Origin: Trochalopteron elliotii
Taxonomy: Eukaryota > Chordata > Aves > Passeriformes > Leiothrichidae
NCBI GenBank assembly: GCA_024734555.1
Contig: JANPWX010000653.1
Coordinates: 1,922,226-1,986,225 of the forward strand
Direction of reading: 5' to 3'
DNA length: 64,000 nt
Under the pieces are notes generated by a model. It was not told where the DNA came from. It did not search any database and worked only from the letters and a program-made list of their open reading frames with translations. The position numbers were made by a program, and so were the translations under genes. Shown piece after piece: positions 41,401 through 54,126 of the stretch; the first letter of the stretch is position 1; each line of letters begins with the position of its first letter.

Positions 41401-43694
41401 TGGTTCCCTCATTAGCAAGTCTCTAGCAGATGAGAAAATTTCATTTAAAAGCAAATCTGTCTACTCAAATCAGCAGTCTTCCCTTACCCAAACACCATAT
41501 AAGCAAGTATTTCAGACACAAACTTAACGTGACATTTTAGTAACTAGGACACAACTCGTCTTTCAGAGTAAAGAGTTGAAGAGAAACAGATTCAATCACT
41601 CACAGATTCAGTAAAATGTGAGTTCTGGAGCACTTCCCAATCCTTGTTTTTTTAAAAAATGTGGAGATTAGTTTCTTTCACCTGTTTTACTGAATTTCTG
41701 CATTTTCATTTAGATGACCTCCTAAATTTTAATTATTAATGAAAGGTTCCATGTTTCAGAAATGTAAACTAGATTATGTTTGATCAGAATGAATAAGCCC
41801 TCCTTTTACACTGAGTATTAGAAAAAGATTTCTGCCATATCCCGTGTATCTAACCTTCACCCACCCTCAAAGGTTTGAACTTCTGATGTGGTATCTGGGT
41901 GTAGAAGACAGTGTGGATGCAAGATGCTACAGAAGTCTGTAAAAACATAACTGTAGAGCCATGAGGAACTCCGGCATGAGAAACGATTATTTCTGAACAA
42001 TTTCCATATGAACTTCACACAGGATAACAGAATGAGAGCTAAATCATCTCAGCATACCTACAGATTTTCAGAATGCCATATCCATATGTAGCTTGTTATC
42101 TGCATGTACCATGGTTTCACATTCTTCAAGATCAGAATCTGTAACAGGACCTTACCTTTAGCACTATTCTACACCCTCACAGAGTTTTCCCAAGACACTT
42201 ACTGAACAGGTATTCTCCTCTTGGCAGCTCAAAAACATCCAGGATGGCATGAGTACATGTTCTGAACCCTAATATTGTTAGAAAACTGAAAAACCCAAGT
42301 CTAGACAGCACTGCCAAAAGGCCACTAGATTTACAGGACACTGTTTTCTGGTGAAGGCAGAGACTTATCTCTACCTTTTTTTTTTTTAAATAACAAGAAC
42401 ACTTCTGAAGGCAGCTGACTAAGCTTAAACAGAGCAAATGTTGATTTGGCATAAAAGGGCTCTGTTAGTTAACGAATACTTTGACATAGTCCAAGTACTA
42501 CTTTGCTTTAGAAATCAGACTTTTGAAATTAATTCCCATAGCTAAAAGGCAAGCACGAGAAGTTTCACAGGTTGTGCTGTTACATGTACCTTAGCAGGTC
42601 CTTTCCTCCTCTACAGACAAAATGCCAAATCAGTGGTTAAAAAGCCTGAGACGGGTGGGGGGAACACAACCAAAAAAATCTTGAACAGATTTAACAGACA
42701 TTACCTTAACTTGGCAATGCTGAAGCTTATTTCTGAAATGTCCCTTAGTTCCAGCAATAAAAATGTACAGAAAAGCTGGGAAACCCCAACCACACATGAA
42801 TATTAAAATAGGGCAATCTCTGCAGTGCAAAGTCTTGATGCATGTAACCGAAGTGCTGTCAATTCCACCAGAACTAAGACCCCAAATTGTTTCACTTCAT
42901 CGCATGCATCCACAACATACACTCAAGTTGACATTTATTTACCAAACAAACAAAACAGCAAAAATAAACAAAATCAAGCTTTTCTAGCACTAGTTGCTGC
43001 TATGAGGTCACAAATCTCACTTCCTCACATGAGCACAGCAGGGTTTGTTTAAAAAAGATATAAGCAAGATTCAGTTTTCCATCTTCCACTGAGCTTCCAA
43101 AATAGTAATTTTTAAAAATGGTTCTTCTGAAAAGGGAAATAATTTCTGATTATTGACGACATACAGTTTTAGCTACTGTCATTTTATGATGCATGGGAGC
43201 ACAATTCCTGTAGGTATTTTAGGTATTCACAAAAAGCAAAAATATAAAAGCCTAGTTGGATCTCTTTATTTATAATAGAAAGATGATGAAAGATGGTAAC
43301 AGACAAACATAAAATTAGTGTCTGTGGACAGACCTCTTTAGGAGAACCTGAAGTTCATCTGCCCTACATGAAATCCACCCTAAAACAAGGAAACTTGTAA
43401 AGAAGGCTGAACCCGCTGCTCCAAGACAGATCAAAATATTTTGGTTTCGCTACTTTGCCTAAGGGTTACTACAAAATATCTTTCTTTCTTGACAGAAGGG
43501 GGCTATAAGGGCCAGAAATTACATCTGGTACAGATCACTAGTGTTTCCCAAATATCTGCCCATAAAGCCATCCAAGTAACACAACCCAGAACTGCAGATC
43601 TAACTCCTTGCTACATGCCAAACTGAGACATGCATTATTTTGGTTAAGCAGAACAGTGAGCAGAGCAACAGAAAAGGTTTGCCATATTTTGGAC

Positions 43695-43858
43695 AACAAC
43701 AACAACAACAATAAAAAAAACCAAAAACAAAACAAAACCAAAACAAAACAAAAAAAAACCCCAAAAAAACAAAAAAAAAAAAAAAAAAAAAAAAACCAAC
43801 AAAAAAAAAACCCACACCAACAACCCACCACCAAAAAACCAAACCCACAAAAATCTGG
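43695..43858. repeat. A/C-rich low-complexity tract
   Basis: The tract begins with an (AAC)n run and continues as about 160 bases of almost only A and C on the plus strand, including an uninterrupted A run of more than 20. In the NSD2 pre-mRNA this reads as U/G-rich. Its biased open frames (poly-Lys/Asn/Gln one way, poly-Phe/Val/Leu the other) are composition artefacts. Confidence 0.9.
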
Positions 43859-46239
43859 TCAACTTTTAAAACCAGAAACTGCCATTAATCTCTCAACACC
43901 ATCTGCTGCTGACATGTAAAAGGGAAGTTAGTTCTTCCAAAGATGGCTTACTCACCACTTCATCTGTCATGTCCACCATAATGCCCAAAAGACCAAAATA
44001 AAATAGAAAAAGCTCTGTAATACACAAACCAATGATAAATATGAAAAAATGCAAGAGATGCTGACATTCTTTGAATTTGACTTAGCTACATCTGGTCAGC
44101 TCTTTTCTACAGAAATCTGGCTCAGTGTTCAGAAGCAGTCAGGAATCAATCATATGCTAAGTATTATTTATAATGAAAAATAATGAAATTGAGAACAATA
44201 TAGAAAATCATTAACATGCCACTGTATGCATTCACAAGACATTTGTATTTTGAATGTCCTCTCCTGTTCTGGTTCCTTATTCTAAAAAAACCACAAGACA
44301 ACAGAACCCACAGGGCAGCACTGTTCAGAAAAAGGATAACACAAAGTAGCATTCTGGAATTGCTCCTATAATATATGGAACAACACACTAGGACTGGTCA
44401 AGCTGAAATTAAAAATAAAGCAGGTTTGTGAGAAATCTATACAACCATCAGTAACAGAAGTCCATGATCCCTATTTCTATTATCATGAGAGAATCTAGCA
44501 AAAGGAGTAGGTAACAAATTGAAAAGGTGAAAGAGCTCTATTGTCCTGTTACTTAATGTACTGGGTGCAAAAAGCTCACACTGGCTCAAAAAGAACCCAA
44601 GGTCTCCTTCCATGAATTTAGCCATCTACAGCCATTAAATACAAAGTCACCAGCTCCAGAAACCTCTGAGTCACAAACTGCTGGAGGCTGAAAATATTCA
44701 AAAGGAGCATCACTCTATGATTTGTGATATCTGTACTCTCCATTATGCCTCCTCCACTGAACCGAACCCTGAGCTGAGGTGCTGAATTAAATGGCTCCTT
44801 GATCCAACTTGGTAGTGCTATTCTTAGATAGTATTTTTGTCAACACTTCAAGATATCATTTCATACTAGATTTGGATTCTCCCACCAATGTGTTTATGAA
44901 GATAGAGGACAAAAAAATGTGTTTAGGTAATACTTACTGAGACAACAGCTTTACACAAAAAGTGCACTTAATTCAGCCACTTTTACGTACAAGAACAGTA
45001 AATCTGGTATGGAAAGCCTGAACAAACACTCAGGCTTTCTGCAATTAATTTTGTAGCCACTCTGAGAATACTCACAACTTCTAATCTCCCCTCAAACCAA
45101 TATAATGCTGCATGCTTTTTGGTGCTTCTTAAAGAACAAGTAGTTAAGATACTTTTCCAATGAGGCATTAAGAAAAAACAATTTGAAGTTCTGAAGTAAC
45201 AATTACTGCTGCACATCATGAGCTGCTTAACACTAACAAGTTCTCAAGGCTTAGCTAAACTTAATCCTTTACTAAGGGCTAATGCAAAACACTAGTTCAG
45301 AAACTCTTCCAAAAAGGGTAAGAAGTTATTTCTCATGTTCCTGAAGGGATCACCCAGAAGAGATTTTTAGGATTACTCCTCCTTTGGGATCCCAGTGACA
45401 TCAGCCAGACAGCCTGTGTTATCACTCGCCTGAAGACAGGATCTGATACCTCAAGACAGTCTATTAAAAAGGAAAACATAGCTGAGTTCATTTTATCCAA
45501 CAACTGCAGATCCTGACTCCTGTGGTAGCTTAGCTGCACATTTTGTAAACTAGTACAGTAACTGTACTTTACCAGGAATTCCTAACAACTGATGATAAGA
45601 AAAAATCAAGTTCTTCCCCTGAAAACACAAACTTATTTTACTTTACTTTTTATTTCTGAAATTAAGACAAAATGAGCAATCTTGGGATTTGGCTGTACCA
45701 TCTGCAATGGGATAATAAAACATTTGATGAATTCCATTCTCCAATATTACAAAGGGAACTTGTTGCTTTGTGCTGGCCTCTACTGATTAGATGCAAACAT
45801 CAGAGAAGTATCATCACCTTCAGTGGTCCCCAGCTTCCTGTATTTAGTTACCACAGACACAATTAGAAGATCATCTTCAGACTGTTTCAGTTCTACCAGT
45901 TCTACACTTACTGAGTGTTTAAATCTTTGCCAGTATGCAGATGTTGGATATAATGGAGCTAGCCAGAAAGATTTTCTCTGTGAAGATGAAATGGTAATAT
46001 AAACATATGACAAGGACTAGTGGAATTTCTTCAGCAATTTTCAACTGCCCCCCATGTAGCTACTGCAAGGTCATTATAGGCCATATCCTGCAGAGAGAGA
46101 GTAAAAACCTGCCAAGTTTCTGGTATAATACTAGAAGAAAACTACAATAACAATGGATAGGAAGCTATGTGGAAGGTACAGTTTTTGGATCATGTACATA
46201 TATTACACAGCTGGAAACCTTAAACTAGCAAGCAGAGCA

Positions 46240-46585
46240 GAGTGTGAACATCCAGGTTTGTTCTGGACACAGTGCTGCTGCTTTTGTGAACTACTGCACC
46301 CGTGCTGGGAAGCCAGGCCAGGAAGTCCAGCCAAAAGGGCAAATTGCCACTTGTAGGCCCATCCCAGCTTCTGCAGAACCAGCTCAGATGTGCCAGGATC
46401 ACACAGTGAGCTGCTCCCACGGTCAGAGAGCACAGACCTACCCTGGCACCCACAGCATGAGAGCTACACACGTATGTACTCCCTGTTTCCTGTACAGAAT
46501 CTCTGGATTGCTCTGGGGATTTTTACTTGGATTACTTCATATTAATATATGAAATAAACCTCTGCCATTCTCCTCCAAACAGGAT
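46240..46585 (+). mobile_element. Possible LTR-like relic (weak)
   Basis: A GC-richer block sits inside AT-rich intron and ends in an AATAAA-type signal near 46550, followed by a CT-rich stretch. That layout resembles the R-U5 end of a retroviral LTR. No target-site duplication, defined TG...CA ends or internal retroviral genes were seen. It could equally be an unrelated noncoding exon or plain sequence. Confidence 0.2.
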
Positions 46586-49500
46586 TGCTTCATTTCTAAC
46601 ACAAGCAATGACTAAGAAAATCTCATTCCTCACTGGTAGCGAAAACAGCGACTCAAGAAGCAGTCAGGACAAAACCCACCCCAGAGCAACCTGGCACATC
46701 AGCAGCTACTGGAGTCTGGCATGGATCCAAACCTCTAACATGTGATACCCACCACCCACACACAGAACTTTCAGGGGTGCAGTGCCCTGGCATTAAAGCT
46801 GCTAGACCAAGCCTTATCATGAGAGGCCTGGATTTTACAGTGAACTCCTCAGGTGGAGAGACACTGGGGTGGAGGGAAGAAGGGTGACAAGAGGGAGGGG
46901 AGGAGTGAAGAGCCACAAGTTGTCCCACTTCATCTCCTTTACCCTAGGAAAATGAAAGCATTACAGCTGCTTCTCAGAGGCCTGGAAAAGCTGGTGGTTA
47001 TCAACAGAAATCTAACTCACGTCAGAGCCGGGCAGATCACATTTATTCTCAGCTGAAAACTAACTCACAGACAAAGTCTTAAATAGCCTTCATTTCTGTT
47101 AACAAAAAATGCCCAAACAACAAGAACACCCAACAGCAGAGCACTGGAACATTTGTTACATGATATACCCCCCACCTCAGTGCAATAGTAATCTGCTGTG
47201 TCCATCAGACAGAGATATAATTACCCTACACAAAAGGCTGAATTTGAGCCATGGTGATTTTTGCTAAATCAAAAGAGTAAGAGGCTGGACAACAAGAAAT
47301 TGAGAGAGAAACCAGCAGAAAAATAAAACCAGAAAAACAGGTTCTGCATTAATTTTTAACTTACAATAAACAGGTATCTCAGTGCAAAATTAATCAGCTT
47401 TTACTCTAAGGATATTTACCTAATTTCCACTTTGCAGCCACAATCAGCTATATAAAACCACAGTACGATGCACTAACATTAAGGCTTTGGATGTTGGCCA
47501 TGAAGTAACAGCTAGAGTCTGAGAAACCAAAGAACACTGACACTAAGATATTACAGTTATCATCACAGAAAACACATGTATGTCAAAAGCCTGACAAGTA
47601 CATGCGGACAAACATTTGAAAAATCTTCATCACATGTTCCCTTGTATTTGTTTTTCCTGATTTAAAACCTGCATAGTTGCAAACCCTCCCTATGACAGAA
47701 AGAAAAGCCCCAGGTTTTTTTACAATTGAGGAGTCATATCATAAAATAACATCTCGAGACCTTTAAATGCTTCTCCTTTTGACCTTTGTGTTTTAAAGTG
47801 CACTATGCTAGGAAAAAAAGAAGCCAGAAGCCTGACCCTCTGTTTCAAACTCTCTGAAAGGACAGAGCTGCAATATTGCAAGGTCTGAGATCAAGCAGGT
47901 GTTGTCTTGATTCTGTAGTTTGGTAGCTCAGGGGTTTGGCACAGGAGCAAATAACCCTATCACTCACCACCCAACCACCCTGGGAAACACAGCCTTGATG
48001 TGGTTTTCTCCTGACCATTTCTGCCCAAAAGACAACTCAAAGAAGCGAGACAAACCTTTCTTTTCATTTTAGATGACCTGTGCACCAGGAAAAATTAAAA
48101 GCCTTAATGGACAACCAATGTAAAAGGCTTCAGACCAACTGCACAGGTGGACACACTAAATATCACCTCCTCTTTCTGAAAAGAACAAAGCAACAACTCC
48201 ACACCAATACACTCCAGATGTCAATGCTATTAAACACGCCATCTTTTAGTCCAATTTATCCTCATTAACAATGAGCTGGACAAAGAATTACTCGAAATAT
48301 TGACTCTGCCCATACCTTTTACCTCTGAATAGTGATTCAAAAGTCTGAACCAGTTAGTATTAAAACATTCTCCTTAACAAAATTAAGGAAAACAAACTCT
48401 TGACCAACATTCCTGAAAACATGAGTATTGGTAATTTTATGATAAATTATACATTCAAACCATAAACAAATGACAAATATTTCTGATACCTAGAAACACA
48501 TTTACACAGTTCTGTGAACTCTTATTATTTAGTTTTATTGAAAAGAACTGTAAATAAAATCAGCAACACAGCAGCTGTGTTTCTTCTCTGTATGTGTGAC
48601 CTTGGAAAAAAGTGAGAATCAACAGGGCTCTGTTAACAGTAGGACTGAATGGTCTTAGAGGTATTTTTTAACCCACAATTCCATGATTAACTGCAGCTGA
48701 CAGAAAATTTTAACTTAAGTTCTGTGTTTAAGGTGTGCAAAACCAGGACCTTTTAACAATCCAAAGCAATCATTAACATTTACCATTGTTATACAACACC
48801 ACTCTGAATTATTCACTGAGAAATTTAATATACATAGAAGTATCCCTGCTATGTAGGGCTTTTCCTCTGAGATAAAATTATTGCAAACCACGTTCCTTTA
48901 AAAGGAGTCTAGCAACAAAAGCTAAATAAAAGGGGGAAGGGCTCACAGCAGCATTCTTATTTACAACTTGGTAAGGCAAATTAAAAAAAGTGAAATATCC
49001 ATTTCTGCCAATGTTTAAAAGAAGCAAAAAACTGAAGAGGTTGACCACAAAATTGATGACACTGAACACAAGATCTAGATATTTTCAATTAAAACAAGGT
49101 TATAACAAGCAAAACCAGTTTTTTTCAGATGACAAATAGGCATAAGGGACTACATTCCAATTGCCAAAATCTGATGGCAATATGGCTGGCTGATCAGCCA
49201 ACTGACTGCTGAGTACATTCTTCTTTTAATTCAGAACCAGAACTAGAGAAAAAGGTAGGTTTTTTTCTGAAACATCTGCTTATTAAGAAGCCAGAATACC
49301 TCATTCTCCAGGAGTTAAAGACCATCTCTAAATTTAGAGGCCTCCTCAGCTCCCTTGCTAAAGTGCACATCCTGACTAGATCCTGGCTACACGTCTAGAG
49401 GATGTTTCTGTTTCATACATCGCATACTTCCACATGCCCTGCTTTGCTCTGGAGGCTTGCTTTACTGATGTGGAAACAGAATTTTCAGGGTATTCCCATT

Positions 49501-49688
49501 CTGGGGAAGAAACGGGCACCAGAACTAGAGTGCATCTCTCCTTTGTTGAGGCAAAGAGAGGCATAAAAAAATGACTCCCTGTTTGTGGGGAGCACCGACT
49601 AAATGACTGAAGATGAGGATACAAACATTGAAATTCCTCTATGATTAACAAATCTCACAAAACACAGAAAACATAAAGAAAGTACTAC

Positions 49689-50314
49689 CTTCTTTTCAGT
49701 GGTGCTTGAAGTCTTTGATACTAATGCTGTTTCAACAAGACCCTGCTCAAGTAAGGAGTCATATTTTATGCTTCTTTTTCTGCTTCTCCTCTCCTTGTTC
49801 GCTGGCTTTTGTTCGTTTTCCTCAGACTGAGACACATCTGCACCATTGTCTCCACAAATGGAGGATTCAAAAAGAGGCTTCCCATTCATGTAGGTTTTAG
49901 TGATTTTCAGCTTTATTTCTGGAGAGCCATTCTTGATAGGAGTGGTGTTGGGGGGTGTTCCAACTCCCTTTATTTCCTGAGGTTCAAAGCGCAGCTTGGC
50001 ATCTTGGGCCCCGGACTCGCCATTAAACACCCGAGAGGTCAGATCTTTCAATTTATCAGCTGGAATAAATGGAAGAGTCTCATGGCCATTGTATTTTTGC
50101 ATGACACCTTCCTGTAGAGTGGCAGAAAGTTGTGCTTTGCCCAAGTAGACAGAACATTCACGATTTACTTCACAATTCTGAGGTTTCCCATTGGTATTTC
50201 CAAGGATCTCTGGCACCTGCTTCATTTTGATGTAGTTTATTTTTTGAGTTAACAGTTGAGAACTTCTTTTGATGCTAAAGTCCATTCAGCCCAGATGTTT
50301 CCAGTCTTACACTG
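49689..50314 (-). CDS. NSD2: NSD2 coding exon 1 (start-codon exon, residues 1-199)
   Basis: This is the first coding exon. Translation starts at the ATG at 50285 (MDFSIK...), which matches the conserved vertebrate NSD2 start; a second in-frame Met is residue 21. The 199 residues form the disordered N-terminal regulatory region. They include the TPPNTTP stretch at residues 110-116, which in human carries phosphorylated threonines, a conserved [16 protein letters not shown] block (about 125-140), and a basic cluster at about 166-174 that is likely a nuclear localisation signal. The donor reads AAG|GTAGTA with the intron starting at 49688, so the exon ends in phase 0. The acceptor is a tandem AG (TAGCAG), so the exon may start at 50314 or 50311; both are in the 5' UTR. 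The reading frame stays open for 29 codons past the donor, but conservation stops there. Confidence 0.96.
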
Positions 50315-52432
50315 CTATATTAAGACAAAAAGACAGTAAAAAATTTTAATAAGAAATGTCAAAAGCTATTAAGTATTCAGATACATGTCAGCAGTAATAT
50401 AAAACTCAATGTACTTCATTAGAGTTTTACTAAAAAAAGCTTTGTTTACAATCTTCAGAGGCAAAATGCCTTAATATCTGTTAATATGCATTGCAAAAAA
50501 AGTCCAAGAAAAACAGAACTATGAATCATCGGTTTTATTAAAGCGAAAGTGGAAAGCAAAATTACAGTTTTCATTTTAACCATCTGTTAACCATCTACAA
50601 CATTAGTCTTGCCTACAATAACTACACAGAGGTATTGCACTAAATAAAACAAGAGGTCAGACCTAAGACAGTATCATTAGTAACAACATAAACCAGATGA
50701 GTTCATCTCCAAAAGGTTGTGACAGCATAGAAACCCCACAGGCTATGTTCCTGTAGCACCTACACTATGGACAGCAGCACCACAGCATTCCCTTCCTCAC
50801 TCTACAAACAGACCTTCAGTCTTCCATCAAAACACACCCCCTGCAGAAACACTACAGCTTAGACAGACTTCAGACACTTCCCAAAGCATTCAGTAGAATG
50901 AACAGAGTGAGCCTTTTGGGCCAGGAACATCAGCCCACTGGGAAATAGCTAAGCCTTCAAGCCAGTGACCATACTGGGCAAAATTTAAGTTATCAAAGCA
51001 ATTGCTGGAATTTCAGATTTTTCATGGCAACAATATCATCTAACACCCACTTTTCATACAGAAATTTGCAAACATGCAGCAAGCTAAAACTGAACTATTT
51101 TTCGCCCTAAACACCTTCTCCAAGGGTTCTAGCAGCTAATCCTGCCTATTTCAACATTATACCATTGTAGCAACAAATCAATCTGGCAGAATGACTCCTT
51201 TGTGGTCTTAAGCCAGGCAAGATGATGGTTTCAATTTTTAAAATTCACATGCATAGATTATTTGTATTAGTGGGTCTAGTATATACATGACATAGAAAAA
51301 TACACCATCATAAATATTATGAAAACTCAGCGCAATAATCATCATATCCATGCTCAAGGTAACCAATTTCATATATGATTAAGTCAAAGGACTGTCACAT
51401 CGAATCAAAATTTCATCAAATCTAGTCTCATGAGCTTCCAAAAAAGTGCAGTAAAACCCATGATGAATAACTATTGAATTGTCAGTTGCTATGGAAGAAA
51501 TCACTTCTGAATCTCACCTTGTTTATGAATACACATGATTATAGTGCTTACAACTGGCATATTCCTCCAGCTTGCACTTTTGATAGCTCTACATCAGGAG
51601 TAGTAATGCAAACATGTTCATAACTGAGCACTGCTGTAGCCTGGCAAAGCTTCTTAAGGATGTCAAGCCTGAATTCAAAGCAGCTGATGAACACGAAACC
51701 TTTTCATTTACAAAGATGCAGGAAAAAAAATTAAATATCATAACTCCGTCATTCCTTAGCAAATGCTCCCATCTCCCTAACAAGCTGCTCTAAAATACCT
51801 ACAAGATAAAAGGGTATTTTTCCACACAAGCTATATCGACTCATTTGAGAGATGAAAACCCTTCTCTCTCCAGGCACAAACAGCAGTCTGAAAATCTGGC
51901 ATTAAACAAGGCAAGAACAGCAAGTGTACCTGAATTCCAAGTGAATCTGCAAGAGAAGAAGTTCTAATCTTTCTTTAGTCAGACGAAGTTTGAATTACCA
52001 ATAAAATCTCTGGTAAAATGAGTAGAAAGCAGCCAACTATACTGTCTTTTTAAGAGGAATCAAAGATAAATGGAAACTCAAAACTCAACCAGAACAGAAA
52101 AAATTACTAAACTGAAAGAATTCATGTCCTTTCACAATATCTCTGAAAACATGGACATGAGACAAACTCAGCCCAATAAATAACATGACAGTGTTTCAAG
52201 CTGTGATTCAGCAGATTTAACTGAGATCATATTTCTCTTAAGAAACAACTAATGACAAATTCTATAAATCTCTGGTCAAAAGTCAAACCTGCTGGGGAAG
52301 CATGTCACAGAGTTATGGAGCGCAAAATTCCTTTAAAAAACCCCCAAACTCAAGAACAAAACACCGAACTGTTGCTAAATCTGTACTTCCTTCTCAGGGA
52401 TTCTTGAGGGAGTGAACCAGGGATTTGATTTG

Positions 52433-52535
52433 GGCATCTCAGCTCCGAATTCCCGGGGGCAGCAGAGCGGCTCCGTGCGGCCGCAGCGCCCCCCAGTGGT
52501 GCCGGGCTCGGCGTGGCTCATCCCGGCCCAGGAAC
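52433..52535. promoter_or_regulatory. GC- and CpG-rich patch in the 5' intron
   Basis: About 100 bases with many CpGs stand out sharply from AT-rich flanks, about 2.1 kb upstream of the start-codon exon. It encloses the CTCF-like motif at 52486-52499. It could be a small regulatory island, a noncoding exon or alternative promoter, or part of an unrecognised insertion. Confidence 0.5.
52486..52499 (-). promoter_or_regulatory. Candidate CTCF binding site
   Basis: The minus strand reads CCACTGGGGGGCGC, which fits the CTCF core CCASYAGRKGGCRS at 13 of 14 positions (G for A at the sixth). It sits in a CpG-rich patch. Its orientation is the same as that of the site at 15500-15513. Confidence 0.5.
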
Positions 52536-52825
52536 AGTTTTTAGGATGGCTCCATTACCTGCTTTATTTATCCATTACTTGCTTATCAGGGTATGGATTT
52601 CTGGATGGAGCCATCTGCGTTTTGTAATCCAAAATTTGTTCTGTGCTGCTTAATAATAACTCTTACTCTCATCACATATGTCTTGAAGCTACGAAGCCAT
52701 CGAGGTTGAGGGACGCCTTCAAAAAAGCAGTAAATAATCCAGTTAGACTGCTACCAGTGCACTCCATGTCAGGACACTGGATGAATTAAAATGAGTATCT
52801 TACTGTCAAAACATAAAAACCAGCA

Positions 52826-52925
52826 TAGTCACAAAATAACTCAGGCTGGAAAGGATTTCCTCAGATCATTTATTCTGACCCCTTGTTTAAGTCAGATCAA
52901 ACTCCTCAAGGCCTTGTCTGAACAA
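52826..52925 (-). mobile_element. Decayed CR1 LINE fragment, antisense to the window
   Basis: The plus-strand text 'aggctggaaaggatttcctc' and 'agatcatttattctgacccc', followed by a 'caaactcctcaaggccttgt' stretch, follows the reverse complement of the avian CR1 3' region. It is short and diverged. Confidence 0.55.
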
Positions 52926-52986
52926 TGACCTGTAGGTAACCCAAGTTAAAAGCTAGGGTTTAAAAAAATCAAGTTATCCTCTTTCT

Positions 52987-53050
52987 AGCTAAAAAAAAAA
53001 CCCAAACAACAACAACACACCCTACAAAAACAACAACAAACCAAACCAAC
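52987..53050. repeat. A/C-rich simple repeat, AAC-type
   Basis: A poly-A run followed by CAACAACAAC-type and AAACC units on the plus strand. It is similar in composition to the larger tract at 43695-43858. Confidence 0.8.
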
Positions 53051-54100
53051 CAAGGAAAAAAGACCAAAAAGGCCATGCAATGAAAGACCCTAAACTTTCA
53101 GCAGTTACCTTGATTTGCTCAATCCATCTGAAGATACACAGATTTCAAGAAATTCAGTGAGTGGAGGTTCAGTTAATGATTCTCCCTAATAGAGGTCACT
53201 AAAAACAGCTGAAAGCACTGAAAAAGGCTCCTCAAATCACTGGAGCCCAGAAACAACAAATCCAGGAGTAATACTGGTAAAAGGAAGTTAATGTACTCAC
53301 GACAATAGTAAATGGGAAAATGAAGACAAAGGCAGTAATTTGAAACTGTAAGATATCAGAACCAGGAGATTCAGATTATAAAACATGGAAAATAGACCCT
53401 GTTTGTACAAAGATTTAATGGAACCAAATGAGTAGAGGCTTAAAGTAAGAGGCAGAATAATGGGCTAAGATAACAGATGTGAGTACCTAACAGAAAATAT
53501 AATCCCATGGGGAGATGAGACATGTAGACAGCAATTTGCAGGTTAGTCACCATCTCTAGGACAACCAGTGGGATGGAAATTGATGATACACACACATCTC
53601 AGTCCTCCTTGCAAAAAATAAGCTACATTTTGGGGTCTGGTTAAAAGAAAAAAGTTAGAAAATCTACATGTGGGAATAACCAAGGGTTTCAGGAAAGAAG
53701 ACCAAAATTGAAGCCAGGCACATTTTGCACCACCTTTACTATACTAAACTTCATGGTAACTCTATAAGGAAGAAGGAAAAGGACCAGGCCCTTTGTGAGA
53801 AGAGGACACAGAGCAGAAAAGAAGAGGCAAGGAGAAAATAACCACCAACCAAGCAGTGCTGCTCTGAGTTTGGAATTAATGCAAGGAGATCTAGAAGACA
53901 TGAAAGAATGAAATAAGATAGATCACAGACAAGATCTGGTTGATTCAAGCTGTAACAGTCAGGTCCTGAAGCAGCTGAGCATACAATTAGATGTGGTAGG
54001 TAAAATCAAGTGCACTCATGCTGGACCACGCTATGACACAGAAGCAAAAGCAATCCCTTATCTTTTTCTAGATGACTCTGTATCTATTGAAAAGGAAAGT

Positions 54101-54126
54101 GGGGGGAGGGCAGGGAAAGGAAGGGG
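54101..54126 (+). other. G-quadruplex candidate
   Basis: Four runs of at least three G (GGGGGG, GGG, GGG, GGGG) are separated by 1, 2 and 7 bases on the plus strand, which is the template strand for NSD2. This satisfies the usual G3+N1-7 rule. Confidence 0.5.

Larger units (their letters stand above)
35062..49688 (-). other. NSD2: NSD2 intron after coding exon 1 (14.6 kb)
   Basis: This intron separates the N-terminal exon from the PWWP1 exon. It contains a candidate 39-bp microexon (35388-35426), a 160-base A/C-rich low-complexity tract (43695-43858) and a GC-richer, LTR-like patch at about 46240-46585. Remaining open frames on both strands are short and show no recognisable family. Most of 36000-43600 and 47000-49600 looks like unremarkable AT-rich intron. 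Confidence 0.8.

Noticed and set aside
43538..43919. Several overlapping open frames with poly-Phe/Val/Leu or poly-Lys/Asn
   Set aside because: They are translations of the A/C low-complexity tract.
46850..46910. Second G-quadruplex candidate
   Set aside because: One loop is 8 bases, outside the usual 1-7 rule, so only the site at 54101-54126 was kept.
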